Positions 26,642 to 35,202 of a stretch of DNA of 64,000 nucleotides are shown piece by piece. The position numbers and the translations under genes were made by a program. Positions within the stretch are counted from its first letter, which is position 1. Each line of letters opens with the position of its first letter. Source of the stretch: Weissella uvarum (GTDB taxonomy: Bacteria; Bacillota; Bacilli; Lactobacillales; Lactobacillaceae); NCBI RefSeq assembly GCF_016908785.1, contig NZ_JAFBEO010000002.1, forward strand, positions 1-64,000, given 5' to 3'. The notes under the pieces are model-generated. The model made no database searches and was not told where the DNA came from. It was given only the letters and a program-made list of their open reading frames with translations.

Positions 26642-28048
26642 TTAATCGTTTAGATTATAACGTAAAGTCATATTGGCTGATCCCAAGTTAACCATCTCAC
26701 CTAATAATTTCGTTTGACGAGTAACAGACTCATCAGCAAGCTTTTGGTTCGCTTCCGCTAAGACATCATCAACCGGTTCACCAGCAATGACTGCTGCATC
26801 AGCTGTATGTTGAACTTGTCGATAGGCCGTCATTGCCTCTAGCTCGAAACTATTCCTTAAATCAACATACAAATCATAATTGGTATCACCTAGCAACGCC
26901 GTTGTACAACTCAACCAGTACATATTATTAAGATCAAATGTTGCACTGGCATCTCGATATGAAGCCGGCGTATCATTCACATTTGCATAAAATGGCACCA
27001 CTGCATTAAAAGTATTTGCACCAAAAGCAAGCCAATGCACCCCTGCAATTGCAGCAGGAACATTATTGCGTATTTGCAAAATATGCACATTATGGTTTCG
27101 ATTTAGACCCATTGGTCGGAATAATTTACGATCACTTGCGCTCCCATTACCATACGGGTCATATGGTGTATTTTCATAGTGCGCACTCAAGACAAATTTG
27201 ACATCCTCAATTGAAATTTTGCGATCAGCATACGCAATAAATGGTAAATCTTGTTCCTGCGGTTCATGTTCGACTCCCGGTGTTAAGTATTTTTGACCGT
27301 ACCAAACGCGTGGATTATTATAAACCGTATCTTTAATTGAGGCCGAGCCAAAGATATGGCGTAAATTATAAACATCAAAATCTGGATTTAATTGATTATC
27401 ATCGATAAATTTTTTCAAATCGGCTGATGACAAAGTATCATCCCCATCAAAATCAAAAGTATCAATGCTCATCCGATTTGCTGCAACCACATAGGCATCA
27501 TCGGGTATACGCACTGCTGCCCAATGATGTCCACCGATTGTCTCTAACCACCACACTTCATCTTGGTCAGCAAAGGCAATCCCATTTGGTTCATATGTCC
27601 CATATGCTTCAAGCAACATCCCTAAACGTTGTACACCTTCTTTAGCAGAGTGAATATAAGGTAACACCAACGTGACAATATCTTCTTCACCAATGCCGTT
27701 ATCAATAAACGGATCCAAAGCTTGCACCCGTGGATTTGTAGTAATCGTTTCCGTTGCCGACATCGCCACGTTTTCAGCATTAATTCCTGCGGCGGGCCAA
27801 ATGCCATCCGTCAAAACCGCATTAGGCATTGACGTGTAACGCATTGGATTATCCGGTAAATCAATGGACACATGACTCAAAACAGAGTCATAGTGACGTG
27901 GTTGCTCATCTGGAGTAACAACGGTGAATCTTTGAGGATCCAGCGCTTCATGCCCGTCATCATTACGTGAAATAATTGTTGATCCATCTAAAGACGCCTT
28001 CTTACCTACTAGAACCGTCGTACATGAACCATGCACTCTATCTGTCAT
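26642..28048 (-). CDS. pepD: C69-family dipeptidase
   Basis: The 468-residue cytosolic peptidase matches the PepD family of lactic acid bacteria, which splits a broad range of dipeptides. The N-terminal nucleophile is Cys9 in VHGSCTTVLVGKKASLDGST; this enzyme class often starts almost directly at the Cys, and the eight residues ahead may be removed. Other family blocks are SRNDDGHEA, LTDGIWPAAGINAENVAMSATET, GTYEPNGIAFADQDEVWWLE and RLGMLLEAYG. AAGGATGG lies ahead of the ATG. It has its own terminator. Confidence 0.9.
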   Translation of the reverse strand: MTDRVHGSCTTVLVGKKASLDGSTIISRNDDGHEALDPQRFTVVTPDEQPRHYDSVLSHVSIDLPDNPMRYTSMPNAVLTDGIWPAAGINAENVAMSATETITTNPRVQALDPFIDNGIGEEDIVTLVLPYIHSAKEGVQRLGMLLEAYGTYEPNGIAFADQDEVWWLETIGGHHWAAVRIPDDAYVVAANRMSIDTFDFDGDDTLSSADLKKFIDDNQLNPDFDVYNLRHIFGSASIKDTVYNNPRVWYGQKYLTPGVEHEPQEQDLPFIAYADRKISIEDVKFVLSAHYENTPYDPYGNGSASDRKLFRPMGLNRNHNVHILQIRNNVPAAIAGVHWLAFGANTFNAVVPFYANVNDTPASYRDASATFDLNNMYWLSCTTALLGDTNYDLYVDLRNSFELEAMTAYRQVQHTADAAVIAGEPVDDVLAEANQKLADESVTRQTKLLGEMVNLGSANMTLRYNLND

Positions 28049-28261
28049 CTGTATACCATCCTTTACTTATTAATAGTTTCAGTATAAACCTTTTTCAAAA
28101 CTTCTGCTGGACGCACCATACCTGAAAATCAATCCAAAATCCATAGATTTCACATGTGCTAGCCTGTTCTAATACACTTTTTACACCCGATTGGGCTAAA
28201 TTTCGCAAAACAAATCGACAAGCTATAACTAAAGAACTGTTACATCTTTTTTTGCATAAGA

Positions 28262-28297
28262 AAACCCATTAGTTGAACCACTTCAACTAATGGGTTT
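28262..28297 (-). terminator. Terminator of the map-mazEF-28329 gene group
   Basis: AAACCCATTAGTTGAA / TTCAACTAATGGGTTT perfect 16-bp stem; the leftward side continues TTTTCTT. Confidence 0.8.
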
Positions 28298-28328
28298 ATT
28301 TCTTCCTACCAGTATTGCTCGAATTTAC

Positions 28329-28508
28329 TTAAATCTCACAAGTACACCAGTTTTTAAGTTGACTAGCTGGAACTGTTTGCGTTTCGCCACCTTCAAAGCG
28401 TACTTGATAAGTGTCTGCTTGCGCATCATGTCCCATAACTAAAGCCGGGGTTTGTTCCTTACCAGTTTCTAAAACCTGAACTGAACTACCAATTAAAAAA
28501 TCTGACAT
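28329..28508 (-). CDS. Small protein of unknown function
   Basis: The 59-residue product is acidic to neutral and beta-rich (SSVQVLETGKEQTPALVMGH, TYQVRFEGGETQTVPASQLK), a pattern like KOW or Tudor-type small domains. The start at 28508 follows GAGGTG by 6 bases. It is the last gene of a leftward group with map and the mazEF remnant. No firm family. Confidence 0.55.
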   Translation of the reverse strand: MSDFLIGSSVQVLETGKEQTPALVMGHDAQADTYQVRFEGGETQTVPASQLKNWCTCEI

Positions 28509-28537
28509 TCGGCACCTCTTTCTCGTCTTTACATGCT

Positions 28538-28889
28538 TCAATGACTGACTGCTAATGTTACTTTATGCAACAATTCATCTAAAATATCCTGTGGTAATTC
28601 TTCAACTAATTGCCAATCTCGCGCTTGAAAATCAAAGGCTTTCAATTGTTCAGTGTAAATTGTGCCATCAATTTTAGTGCGATCATCTAAAGCAACATGC
28701 AACGGATACTCTTGGCCATCATAACGGCCGTGTGAGATTGGTACTACCCAGGCCAAAATGTGAGGTTTCCATAATAATATTATTACTGATGACCACTGCT
28801 GGCCGACGCTTAATGATCTCATGCCCCGCTGAAGGTGAAAAATTAATATAGATGATTTGTCCTTGGCGTGGATAATGTCGTTCTACCAT
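28538..28889 (-). pseudogene. mazF: MazF/PemK-family toxin, frameshifted
   Basis: The start at 28889 overlaps the antitoxin stop (ATGGTAG). The first frame gives MVERHYPRQGQIIYINFSPS, GHEIIKRRPAVVISNN, the typical MazF N-terminus with the conserved Gly-His-Glu and Arg-Arg-Pro. The rest, AWVVPISHGRYDGQEYPLHV and GTIYTEQLKAFDFQARDW, is in another frame. A short stretch in the third frame (YYYGNLTFW, about 28765-28790) would fit between them, so at least two small indels lie in 28745-28795. MazF is an mRNA interferase; this copy should be inactive. Confidence 0.75.
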
Positions 28890-29128
28890 TTCGATTCCTC
28901 ATCCTCTACCCATTCATCAAATTCAGGCTCATAGATACCTTGCCAATTTTTAAACAACTCTTCTAAGAGGACGTTGTTAGCTAAATTAGCTTTAGGCACG
29001 GGATGAAGAATGACAGTGTCAGCAACACCTTTCACAACATCGTACTGATCATCCTTCTTTGCTTGCACTTCTTTTGGCAAACGAATGTAGGTGCCTTGTT
29101 GATCTTCTTCTACACGTTCAATCATCAT
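28883..29128 (-). CDS. mazE: MazE/PemI-like antitoxin
   Basis: The 81-residue protein begins with an AbrB/SpoVT-like DNA-binding half (EEDQQGTYIRLPKEVQAKK) and ends with an acidic tail (GIYEPEFDEWVEDEESKW) of the type that wraps a MazF dimer. A strong GAGGAGG site precedes the ATG. It overlaps the toxin start by 7 bases, the usual coupling. The antitoxin frame is intact although the toxin is broken. It follows map by only 27 bp and may be cotranscribed with it. Confidence 0.75.
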   Translation of the reverse strand: MMIERVEEDQQGTYIRLPKEVQAKKDDQYDVVKGVADTVILHPVPKANLANNVLLEELFKNWQGIYEPEFDEWVEDEESKW

Positions 29129-29155
29129 AACCTCCTCACCCCAGTAAATTAAAGC

Positions 29156-29950
29156 CTAGTCACTAGGCAATAAGTACTTTGCATCAAATTCAGGATCTTG
29201 ACTGGTCAAAATCTTAGGACCATCCTTGGTGACAACTAAAGTATGCTCATATTGACAAGACCATGAACCATCAGCTGTTTCGACAGTCCATCCATCATCC
29301 TCGCGTGGTGGCTTAACTTCCCAACTACCCATATTAATCATTGGTTCAATCGTTAAAGTCATCCCTTCCTTCAAACGGGTACCGTGTCCGGCAACGCCAT
29401 AGTGTGGCACAGCAGGATCTTCATGCATCGTTGGTTGAATACCATGGCCAATATAGTCACGGACATTCCCATAACCAGTTGTATCAATATAACTTTGAAT
29501 GGCATTTCCAATGTCACCAATTCGGTTACCAACCAGAGCTTGGTCAATTCCCAAGTACAAAGCTTTCAATGTTACATCCATCAAATTTTGGACTTCTGGT
29601 GAAACTTCACCAATGGCATAGGCCCAAGCCGAATCAGAGTAATATCCATCTAAGTCAATTACCGTATCAACTTTAACCAAGTCGCCATTCTTTAAAATAC
29701 GCTTCTTACTTGGGACGGCGTGTGCAACTTCATTGTTAACCGCCACACAAGTTGCATATTTATAACCTTCAAACCCAAGTTCGGCTGGACGGCCACCTCG
29801 GTCCTCAATAAACTTACGACAGAAGTTCTCAACATCCATCGTTGAAAGACCTGCCTTCAAATAACCGCGGAGAGCAATATGCATATCAGCCAATAGTTTA
29901 CCTGACTTTGCCATGCCCTTAATTTCACGTTCAGATTTTAATGTAATCAT
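29156..29950 (-). CDS. map: Type I methionine aminopeptidase
   Basis: The 264-residue enzyme removes N-terminal Met from new proteins. The five metal ligands are visible: Asp in KVDTVIDLDG, Asp in YYSDSAWAYAIG, His in RDYIGHGIQPTMHEDPAVPH, Glu in MTLTIEPMIN and Glu in CQYEHTLVV. The substrate-side His is in NNEVAHAVPS. The insert DGWTVETADGSW and the C-terminal extension to residue 264 match the longer lactobacillal form. GGAGAG precedes the ATG. It heads a leftward group with mazEF. Confidence 0.93.
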   Translation of the reverse strand: MITLKSEREIKGMAKSGKLLADMHIALRGYLKAGLSTMDVENFCRKFIEDRGGRPAELGFEGYKYATCVAVNNEVAHAVPSKKRILKNGDLVKVDTVIDLDGYYSDSAWAYAIGEVSPEVQNLMDVTLKALYLGIDQALVGNRIGDIGNAIQSYIDTTGYGNVRDYIGHGIQPTMHEDPAVPHYGVAGHGTRLKEGMTLTIEPMINMGSWEVKPPREDDGWTVETADGSWSCQYEHTLVVTKDGPKILTSQDPEFDAKYLLPSD

Positions 29951-30168
29951 TTAGTCTTCTCTCCAATTAATTTAAACTTCACCCTATAGTTATACCACAT
30001 TTTCTATACGACTTATAGCCCGCCCCCTACAACGACAGACAAAAGAAGTTCACGGATAAATTAAAACAAAATGATTGACGACTCACCTCTTTCTTAGATA
30101 AAATTACTATTCAATAGATATTGTATAGGTGCAATTCTAATTCACCGAAAAACCCGGAGGAGTTTCTT

Positions 30169-30417
30169 ATGAGTCAAACTAATTCAAACCCCAAGCCACA
30201 AACTGAAAAAAGTAAAGCTGTAGCTTATATCTTGGCTATCTTACTTGGTTACTTTGGTGCCCACCGCTTTTATCTTGGTAAAACCAAGTCAGCAGTTGCG
30301 ATGCTATTAATTGCCGTCTTGACAGCTGGTGCTGGTACGCTATTTACTTTCTTCTGGGTCCTATATGACCTATTCAAGATTCCTGGTTGGGTTGACGAGC
30401 ATAATCGTAGCATTTAA
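30169..30417 (+). CDS. TM2-domain protein
   Basis: The 82-residue protein has a short Lys/Asn/Pro N-terminus and then the TM2 pattern: helix VAYILAILLGYFGAHRFYLG with the conserved GAHRFYLG turn, and a second helix ending FFWVLYDLFKIP. TM2 proteins sit in the cytoplasmic membrane; function is unknown. The start at 30169 is set by GGAGGAG 7 bases ahead. Confidence 0.85.
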   Translation: MSQTNSNPKPQTEKSKAVAYILAILLGYFGAHRFYLGKTKSAVAMLLIAVLTAGAGTLFTFFWVLYDLFKIPGWVDEHNRSI

Positions 30418-30438
30418 CCAACTTGGTGATAACGTCAT

Positions 30439-30487
30439 AAAAACGGTCTGATTTGTTTCCTAAGCTAGGACGCAAACACAGACCGTT
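30439..30487 (+). terminator. Terminator of the TM2 gene
   Basis: AACGGTCTG / CAGACCGTT stem with a long loop, then ATTTCTTTTTT. Confidence 0.7.
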
Positions 30488-30570
30488 ATTTCTTTTTTGC
30501 ATGCCGACTACCGCGGTATCCATAAGCTTAAATTTATAAATTGCAAATTCAAGGGAGCTAGTAGATTCAT

Positions 30571-31926
30571 ATGGAAAGAAATCTAACATCACGACAAGTT
30601 CAAATGATTGCATTAGGCGGTACCATTGGTGTCGGCCTATTCATGGGAGCTTCTTCAACAATCAAATGGACGGGGCCATCCGTCCTAATTGCCTATATCA
30701 TTGCTGGTGGCTTCTTATACCTGATTATGCGAGCCCTTGGTGAAATGTTGTATGTTGATCCAACAAGTGGTTCATTCGCCAAATATGCAGCTGAATACAT
30801 TCATCCAGTCTGGGGCTATCTAACCGCTTGGAGCAATATTTTCCAATATATCGTGGTCGGAATTAGCGAAATGATTGCCGTTGGTGGCTATATGCAATAT
30901 TGGTGGCCACACTTACCAGGTTGGTTACCTGGCTTAATCGCTGTTACTTGCCTTTGCTTAGCTAATATCGCCTCGGTTAAGATGTTTGGAGAACTAGAAT
31001 TTTGGTTCGCTTTAATTAAAGTTGTCACCATTATTCTATTCATTATTCTCGGCCTAGGAGTCATTCTATTAGGAGTGGGCAACCAATGGCATCCTGTTGG
31101 TTTTTCAAATCTATGGTCGCATGGTTTCTTTACTGGTGGCGTAACTGGCTTTATTTTCGCCCTAGCCTTAGTATTAACATCATATCAAGGTATTGAATTA
31201 ATTGGTGTTACTGCTGGTGAAGCCCAAGACCCTCAAAACACACTCGTTAAAGCCATTCATTCAACTGTTTATCGGATTTTAATTTTCTATGTTGGTGCAA
31301 TTTTTGTGATCTTATGTATCTACCCTTGGGACCAACTTAGTTCAGTCGGATCACCATTTGTTCAAACTTTTGCAAAAATAGGCATTACTGGTGCGGCAAC
31401 AATTATTAATTTCGTTGTTTTGACGGCGGCCCTTTCTGGGACCAACTCTGGTATCTATAGCGCTAGTCGCATGACTTATAACTTAGCCGAAGCGCATGAA
31501 TTACCAAAGTTTTATACCAAATTAAATCGACATGGTGTGCCTGCTTACGCCGTGTTTGCAATCTCATTTGGGATTTTCCTTGGCATCGTCATTAACGCAA
31601 TTGCCCCACTCTTCTTTAAAAATGCGGGGAATGCCTTCGTGATTGTTTATAGTTCGAGTACTTTGCCAGGAATGATTCCATGGTTCGTTATTTTGGTCAG
31701 CCAAATGCGTTTCCGAAAAGCGCATCCTGAATTAATCAAAAATCATCCATTCAAAATGCCATGGTCTCCCTATTCAAACTACATTACTTTGCTTTTCTTA
31801 TTGATTACTTTAATCTTTATGTTTTTTAACCCCGAAACCCGCTTATCATTGACGGTCGGCTTAGTCTTCTTAAGTGTCATGGCCATCGTCTTCTTTATCC
31901 AACGCGGTAAAAAGCGACATGCATAA
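30571..31926 (+). CDS. Amino acid permease, AAT family (APC superfamily)
   Basis: The 451-residue protein has 12 predicted helices. The first shows the substrate motif IALGGTIGVGLFMGAS, helix 3 LIMRALGEMLYVDPTSGSFA, and helix 6 SYQGIELIGVTAGEAQDP, all typical of the AAT branch (GabP, RocE, AnsP, CycA). It would import an amino acid with protons. The substrate cannot be told from motifs; AlaP/AnsP-like proteins are the closest by eye. It has its own terminator. Confidence 0.88.
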   Translation: MERNLTSRQVQMIALGGTIGVGLFMGASSTIKWTGPSVLIAYIIAGGFLYLIMRALGEMLYVDPTSGSFAKYAAEYIHPVWGYLTAWSNIFQYIVVGISEMIAVGGYMQYWWPHLPGWLPGLIAVTCLCLANIASVKMFGELEFWFALIKVVTIILFIILGLGVILLGVGNQWHPVGFSNLWSHGFFTGGVTGFIFALALVLTSYQGIELIGVTAGEAQDPQNTLVKAIHSTVYRILIFYVGAIFVILCIYPWDQLSSVGSPFVQTFAKIGITGAATIINFVVLTAALSGTNSGIYSASRMTYNLAEAHELPKFYTKLNRHGVPAYAVFAISFGIFLGIVINAIAPLFFKNAGNAFVIVYSSSTLPGMIPWFVILVSQMRFRKAHPELIKNHPFKMPWSPYSNYITLLFLLITLIFMFFNPETRLSLTVGLVFLSVMAIVFFIQRGKKRHA

Positions 31927-31929
31927 ATA

Positions 31930-31971
31930 AACCCCTGACTTTGTTTGAAGCATTTAACAAAGTTAGGGGTT
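31930..31971 (+). terminator. Terminator of the AAT permease gene
   Basis: AACCCCTGACTTTGTT / AACAAAGTTAGGGGTT stem followed by CTTTTTT. Confidence 0.85.
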
Positions 31972-32167
31972 CTTTTTTACGCTTCAATACTAATGGGCTA
32001 GCATTTAATCTGCCTAATCATAATTTTAAAACGTTAAAAAAACGAAGGTTGTTATTTAAATTTTTAAACACTTTCTTTTTCATAGTACGACATCTATAAT
32101 GTGTAGAAATATAGCTAGGTTCATTCCGATTTATTTGGCATGATAAATTTCAATGGAGGCATCGGCC

Positions 32168-33442
32168 ATGCACACATTCAAAAGTACAAGCTTACCAACT
32201 CAATTAACCACAGATTTGATTTCGGAACATGTCGGCATCGAAATTGAAGAACACCGTGTTCAAATTCCACAAACACGTTTATCACGGCATCCCCATGCCC
32301 CTGCACTCGGTGACCGGCGTGTTGAGCCAAATTACCAAACTGACTTTTCTGAAAGCCAAGAAGAATTAGTCACCAATCCCCAACAAAATACCACTGATGC
32401 ACTCGCGCAACTGCATCAATTACAAAATACACTCACACACTATCTAAACGCTGATGAAATTATTTGGCCCCTTTCAATGCCCCCATATTTGTCCGAAAGC
32501 GATTTAACTTTCCTGGATACACATTTCGAGCGTCCCTGGTATCAAGACTATCGTCGTTTTTTGATTGAACAATATGGTTATTATCAGCATATTATGACTG
32601 GTATCCATGTCAATTACTCACTTTCTAACCAATTAATGAACCAACTCATTGCAAAGCGAGCTTACCCTAATCGCAATGCTATTTACTTTCAAACCCTCAA
32701 GCAAGTTTCCACATATCGTTGGCTAATTACCTATTTATTTGGCGCCAGTCCCCTCACCGAAAATCCTGATACAGATCAGCTTTTAACTCGACGGCCTGAC
32801 ATTACTGAACCAGTCCGTTCGTGGCGCTCAAGCTCAGCTGGCTTTGCGAATCATCCAGAGCTCGCCTTAAATTTTTCATCCTTAGACCAATTTTTTGCTA
32901 GCTTAAATACTCTAATTGATGATGGCACCCTATTTGATTTGAGTGAGTATTATGGGCCGGTCCGTGTCAAAGCGACTGAAACCTATCATGAACAACACCA
33001 CCATGCCGTTGAATATCTAGAATTTTGCCTTTTTGATTTGAACCCTTACAGTACAGATGGCATCAGCGATACCATGCTGACCATTTTAGAGCTATTAATT
33101 TTAGATGCAGTGTTTTATCCACAAAACATCGACAATGCAAAAATTAAAGAGTCTGTTGTCAAAAATGATTCGATTGCGCTCCAAAATCCAGAAACGCCGC
33201 TAACACAACCTTTACAACAGGAACTGACCGATTTACTAACACGCTTAGAAACATTATCTGCAATCGCAACTCCCGACCTTGCTGCTAAATGACAATCGGC
33301 TATTCAGTTCATCCAGGCAAATCTCGATCGCCCAACTTCTACCATTTCCCAACAAATATTAGCTGAAATTCAAGCTGGTTCATTGAAAGAATTTGCAATT
33401 CAACGCGGGAAAATTTGGAAAGAACAGCATCTTTCTATTTGA
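32168..33442 (+). pseudogene. gshA: Glutamate-cysteine ligase split by an in-frame TGA
   Basis: The start at 32168 follows GGAGG by 8 bases. The protein shows the GshA pattern: VGIEIEEHRV at the N-terminus, WPLSMPPYLSESDL, TGIHVNYSLSNQLM and later VRVKATETYHEQ and VEYLEFCLFDLNPYS, as in the ligase half of GshF. The reading frame is clean until TGA at 33290-33292, then stays open in the same frame for 49 codons (FIQANLDRPTSTISQQIL, LKEFAIQRGKIWKEQ) to the TGA at 33440. TGG (Trp) to TGA is the simplest explanation. The truncated 374-residue protein lacks only the last helices and may be partly active. Only the first step of glutathione synthesis is encoded here. Confidence 0.82.
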
Positions 33443-33460
33443 AAAATCTCATAATCTCAT

Positions 33461-33489
33461 TTGACTTTTATAATTTATGTTTGTATGAT
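33461..33489 (+). promoter_or_regulatory. Strong SigA promoter of the T-box transcript
   Basis: -35 TTGACT, 17-bp spacer, extended -10 TGTATGAT. It lies about 17 bp ahead of the T-box stem I base. Confidence 0.85.
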
Positions 33490-33505
33490 TTATCTATACC
33501 CATTA

Positions 33506-33794
33506 AACAAAGTGATCAGGAAAGTAATTAAGCATCTGCGTCTCAGAAAACTAGTGGTTGATGTGAACTAGCCCAAGATACCTAATGAAAATGACTTGTG
33601 ATTGGTACACGCGAATAATGAGCGTGTAACGGATTGGCCCCCGTTATCTCGGCACACCATTCGGTAATATTTTACCCGATGGTTAGCAAGTGAAGTATGG
33701 CAACATGACTTCAATTTCAGAATGGAAACGCAACTATGATTTTAGCTGCTTCTGAATTCAAACTTTTGGTTTGGATTTGGGAGTGGCTTTTTTG
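33506..33794 (+). ncRNA. T-box leader RNA ahead of the dipeptidase gene
   Basis: Stem I is recognisable: E-loop AGTA at about 33521, then AGAAAACTAGTGGTTGATG and GAACTAG, the conserved distal loop pattern GGTTGNTGNGAA. Helix TTAAGCATCT pairs with AGATACCTAA below it, and TGAA faces AGTA in the specifier loop. Stem II (AACGG...CCGTT) and stem III (CCATTCGG...CCGATGG) follow. The antiterminator holds TTCAGAA-TGGAAACGC, whose TTCAGAA pairs with TTCTGAA and GCA with TGC further on. The pairing triplet-plus-one is TGGA, calling for a tRNA with discriminator U. The rival terminator is at 33744-33788. Uncharged tRNA should switch on the peptidases downstream. Confidence 0.9.
33744..33788 (+). terminator. 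T-box regulated terminator
   Basis: A 20-bp stem with several G-U pairs (AGCTGCTTCTGAATTC.. against ..GGATTTGGGAGTGGCT) followed by TTTTTTG. Its left arm shares TTCTGAA with the antiterminator. Confidence 0.88.
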
Positions 33795-33815
33795 TTAAAT
33801 TTAGGAGGATTGTCG

Positions 33816-35147
33816 ATGGAACCACACGAAAAATATTTAAACTTACTCCAAGACCTCGTCGCAATTCCCAGCGTATCAGCTAAAGAAGCGCATTTACCAG
33901 AAGCGGCCCAGAAAGTCGCTCAAGCGCTCACCGAATTAGGTGCCGCAGTCACATATGACGATACCTATTTTGCACCACTTGTCATTGGAAGACTTTACAG
34001 TTCTCAGCCTGATGCTGAAACCGTGATTCTATATAACCATTATGATGTGCAACCCGCGGAACCTTTCGAACTTTGGGATAGTGACCCTTGGATGTTAACG
34101 CAAACAGATGATAAATTAGTTGGCCGAGGCGTCAACGATGACAAGGGAAACATCACCGCCCGTCTAACTGCTGTCGCTGAATATTTGGATGAACATCAAC
34201 AGGTCTTACCAGTCAATATTATTTTCTTAATTGAAGGCTCCGAAGAAACTGCTTCTCGACATCTAGATAGCTATTTGGCTAAACATGCCGATGCCTTACA
34301 GGCAGACTTAGTCATTTGGGAATCCGGTGAAAAAAATAACGATGGTCGCATTGAAATCATGGGTGGCAACAAAGGGATTGTGACTTTCACCATTGAAGCT
34401 ACGACGGCCCAAAAAGACTTACACTCTTCCTTAGCTGCCGTGGTCGATTCTGCAGCCTGGCGTCTATCACAAGCTTTGGCGACTCTATATGACCAAGCTG
34501 GTCATATTCAAGTACCTGGTTTTTATGATGACGTCATTGCTCCAAATCAACGTGAACGCGATTTAACTGCAGCAATCCCGTTCACTCGAGAAGCATTCGT
34601 AGCACAACACGAAATCAAAGCACCATTACTAACAGATAAAACCAAAGCTGATTTAAAAGAAACGCTTTATTTTCAACCAACCCTTAGTATCGAAGGCATC
34701 ACATCTGGTTGGCAAGGCACTGGCGTTAAAACCGTATTACCAGCACATGCCCAAGCCAAGCTGGAAGCCCGCTTAGTTCCCGGTATGGACCCCGATAAAA
34801 CATTCAACCAAATTCAGGCCTACCTAAAACAACAAGGCTTCGATGATCTCGTTTTAACCAAAACCCTTGGACAACCAGGGTATCGTAGCGATATGTCTGA
34901 TCCTGAGATTGGTCGCGTGGTGCAAAGTGCCCAAAAAATCTATCCTGAGGCACCCATTGTTGCACCGTCCGATGCCGGAACTGGACCAATGTATTATGTT
35001 CATGAAGTGGTTCAGGCTCCAATCGCGACGCTCGGCATCGGATATTCTCATAATCTAGACCATGCGCCCAATGAAAATATTCGTTTAATCGATTATGACC
35101 AAAATATTGCCGTTATTAAACATCTCATTGCAAGTTATGAAAAATAG
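33816..35147 (+). CDS. M20-family dipeptidase (carnosinase/Cys-Gly dipeptidase-like)
   Basis: The 443-residue metallopeptidase shows the M20 metal motifs: NHYDVQPAEPFELWDSDPW (His, Asp), LVGRGVNDDKGN (bridging Asp), FLIEGSEETASRHLD (catalytic Glu-Glu), VIWESGE and near the C-terminus YSHNLDHAPNENI (last His). The dimerisation domain lies between with KDLHSSLAAVVDSAAW. This layout is that of the CNDP/DUG1 branch, which includes Cys-Gly dipeptidases, rather than PepV. The start at 33816 is set by AGGAGG. The gene is under T-box control and followed after 55 bp by an S9 peptidase, so peptide use under amino acid shortage is the likely role. Neighbouring gshA hints at cysteine or gamma-glutamyl thiols, as inference. 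Confidence 0.85.
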   Translation: MEPHEKYLNLLQDLVAIPSVSAKEAHLPEAAQKVAQALTELGAAVTYDDTYFAPLVIGRLYSSQPDAETVILYNHYDVQPAEPFELWDSDPWMLTQTDDKLVGRGVNDDKGNITARLTAVAEYLDEHQQVLPVNIIFLIEGSEETASRHLDSYLAKHADALQADLVIWESGEKNNDGRIEIMGGNKGIVTFTIEATTAQKDLHSSLAAVVDSAAWRLSQALATLYDQAGHIQVPGFYDDVIAPNQRERDLTAAIPFTREAFVAQHEIKAPLLTDKTKADLKETLYFQPTLSIEGITSGWQGTGVKTVLPAHAQAKLEARLVPGMDPDKTFNQIQAYLKQQGFDDLVLTKTLGQPGYRSDMSDPEIGRVVQSAQKIYPEAPIVAPSDAGTGPMYYVHEVVQAPIATLGIGYSHNLDHAPNENIRLIDYDQNIAVIKHLIASYEK

Positions 35148-35202
35148 CTATACTCATGATAAATAACTGAAACAACTCAGTCATTAGCATTGGAGGCTCT
35201 TT

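Noticed and set aside
26642-28048. Choloylglycine or penicillin acylase annotation for the Cys-nucleophile enzyme
   Set aside because: Family blocks are those of C69 dipeptidase PepD.
33290-33292. TGA in gshA as a selenocysteine codon
   Set aside because: No SECIS-like hairpin directly after it, no Cys at this place is known in the family, and Trp to stop explains it.
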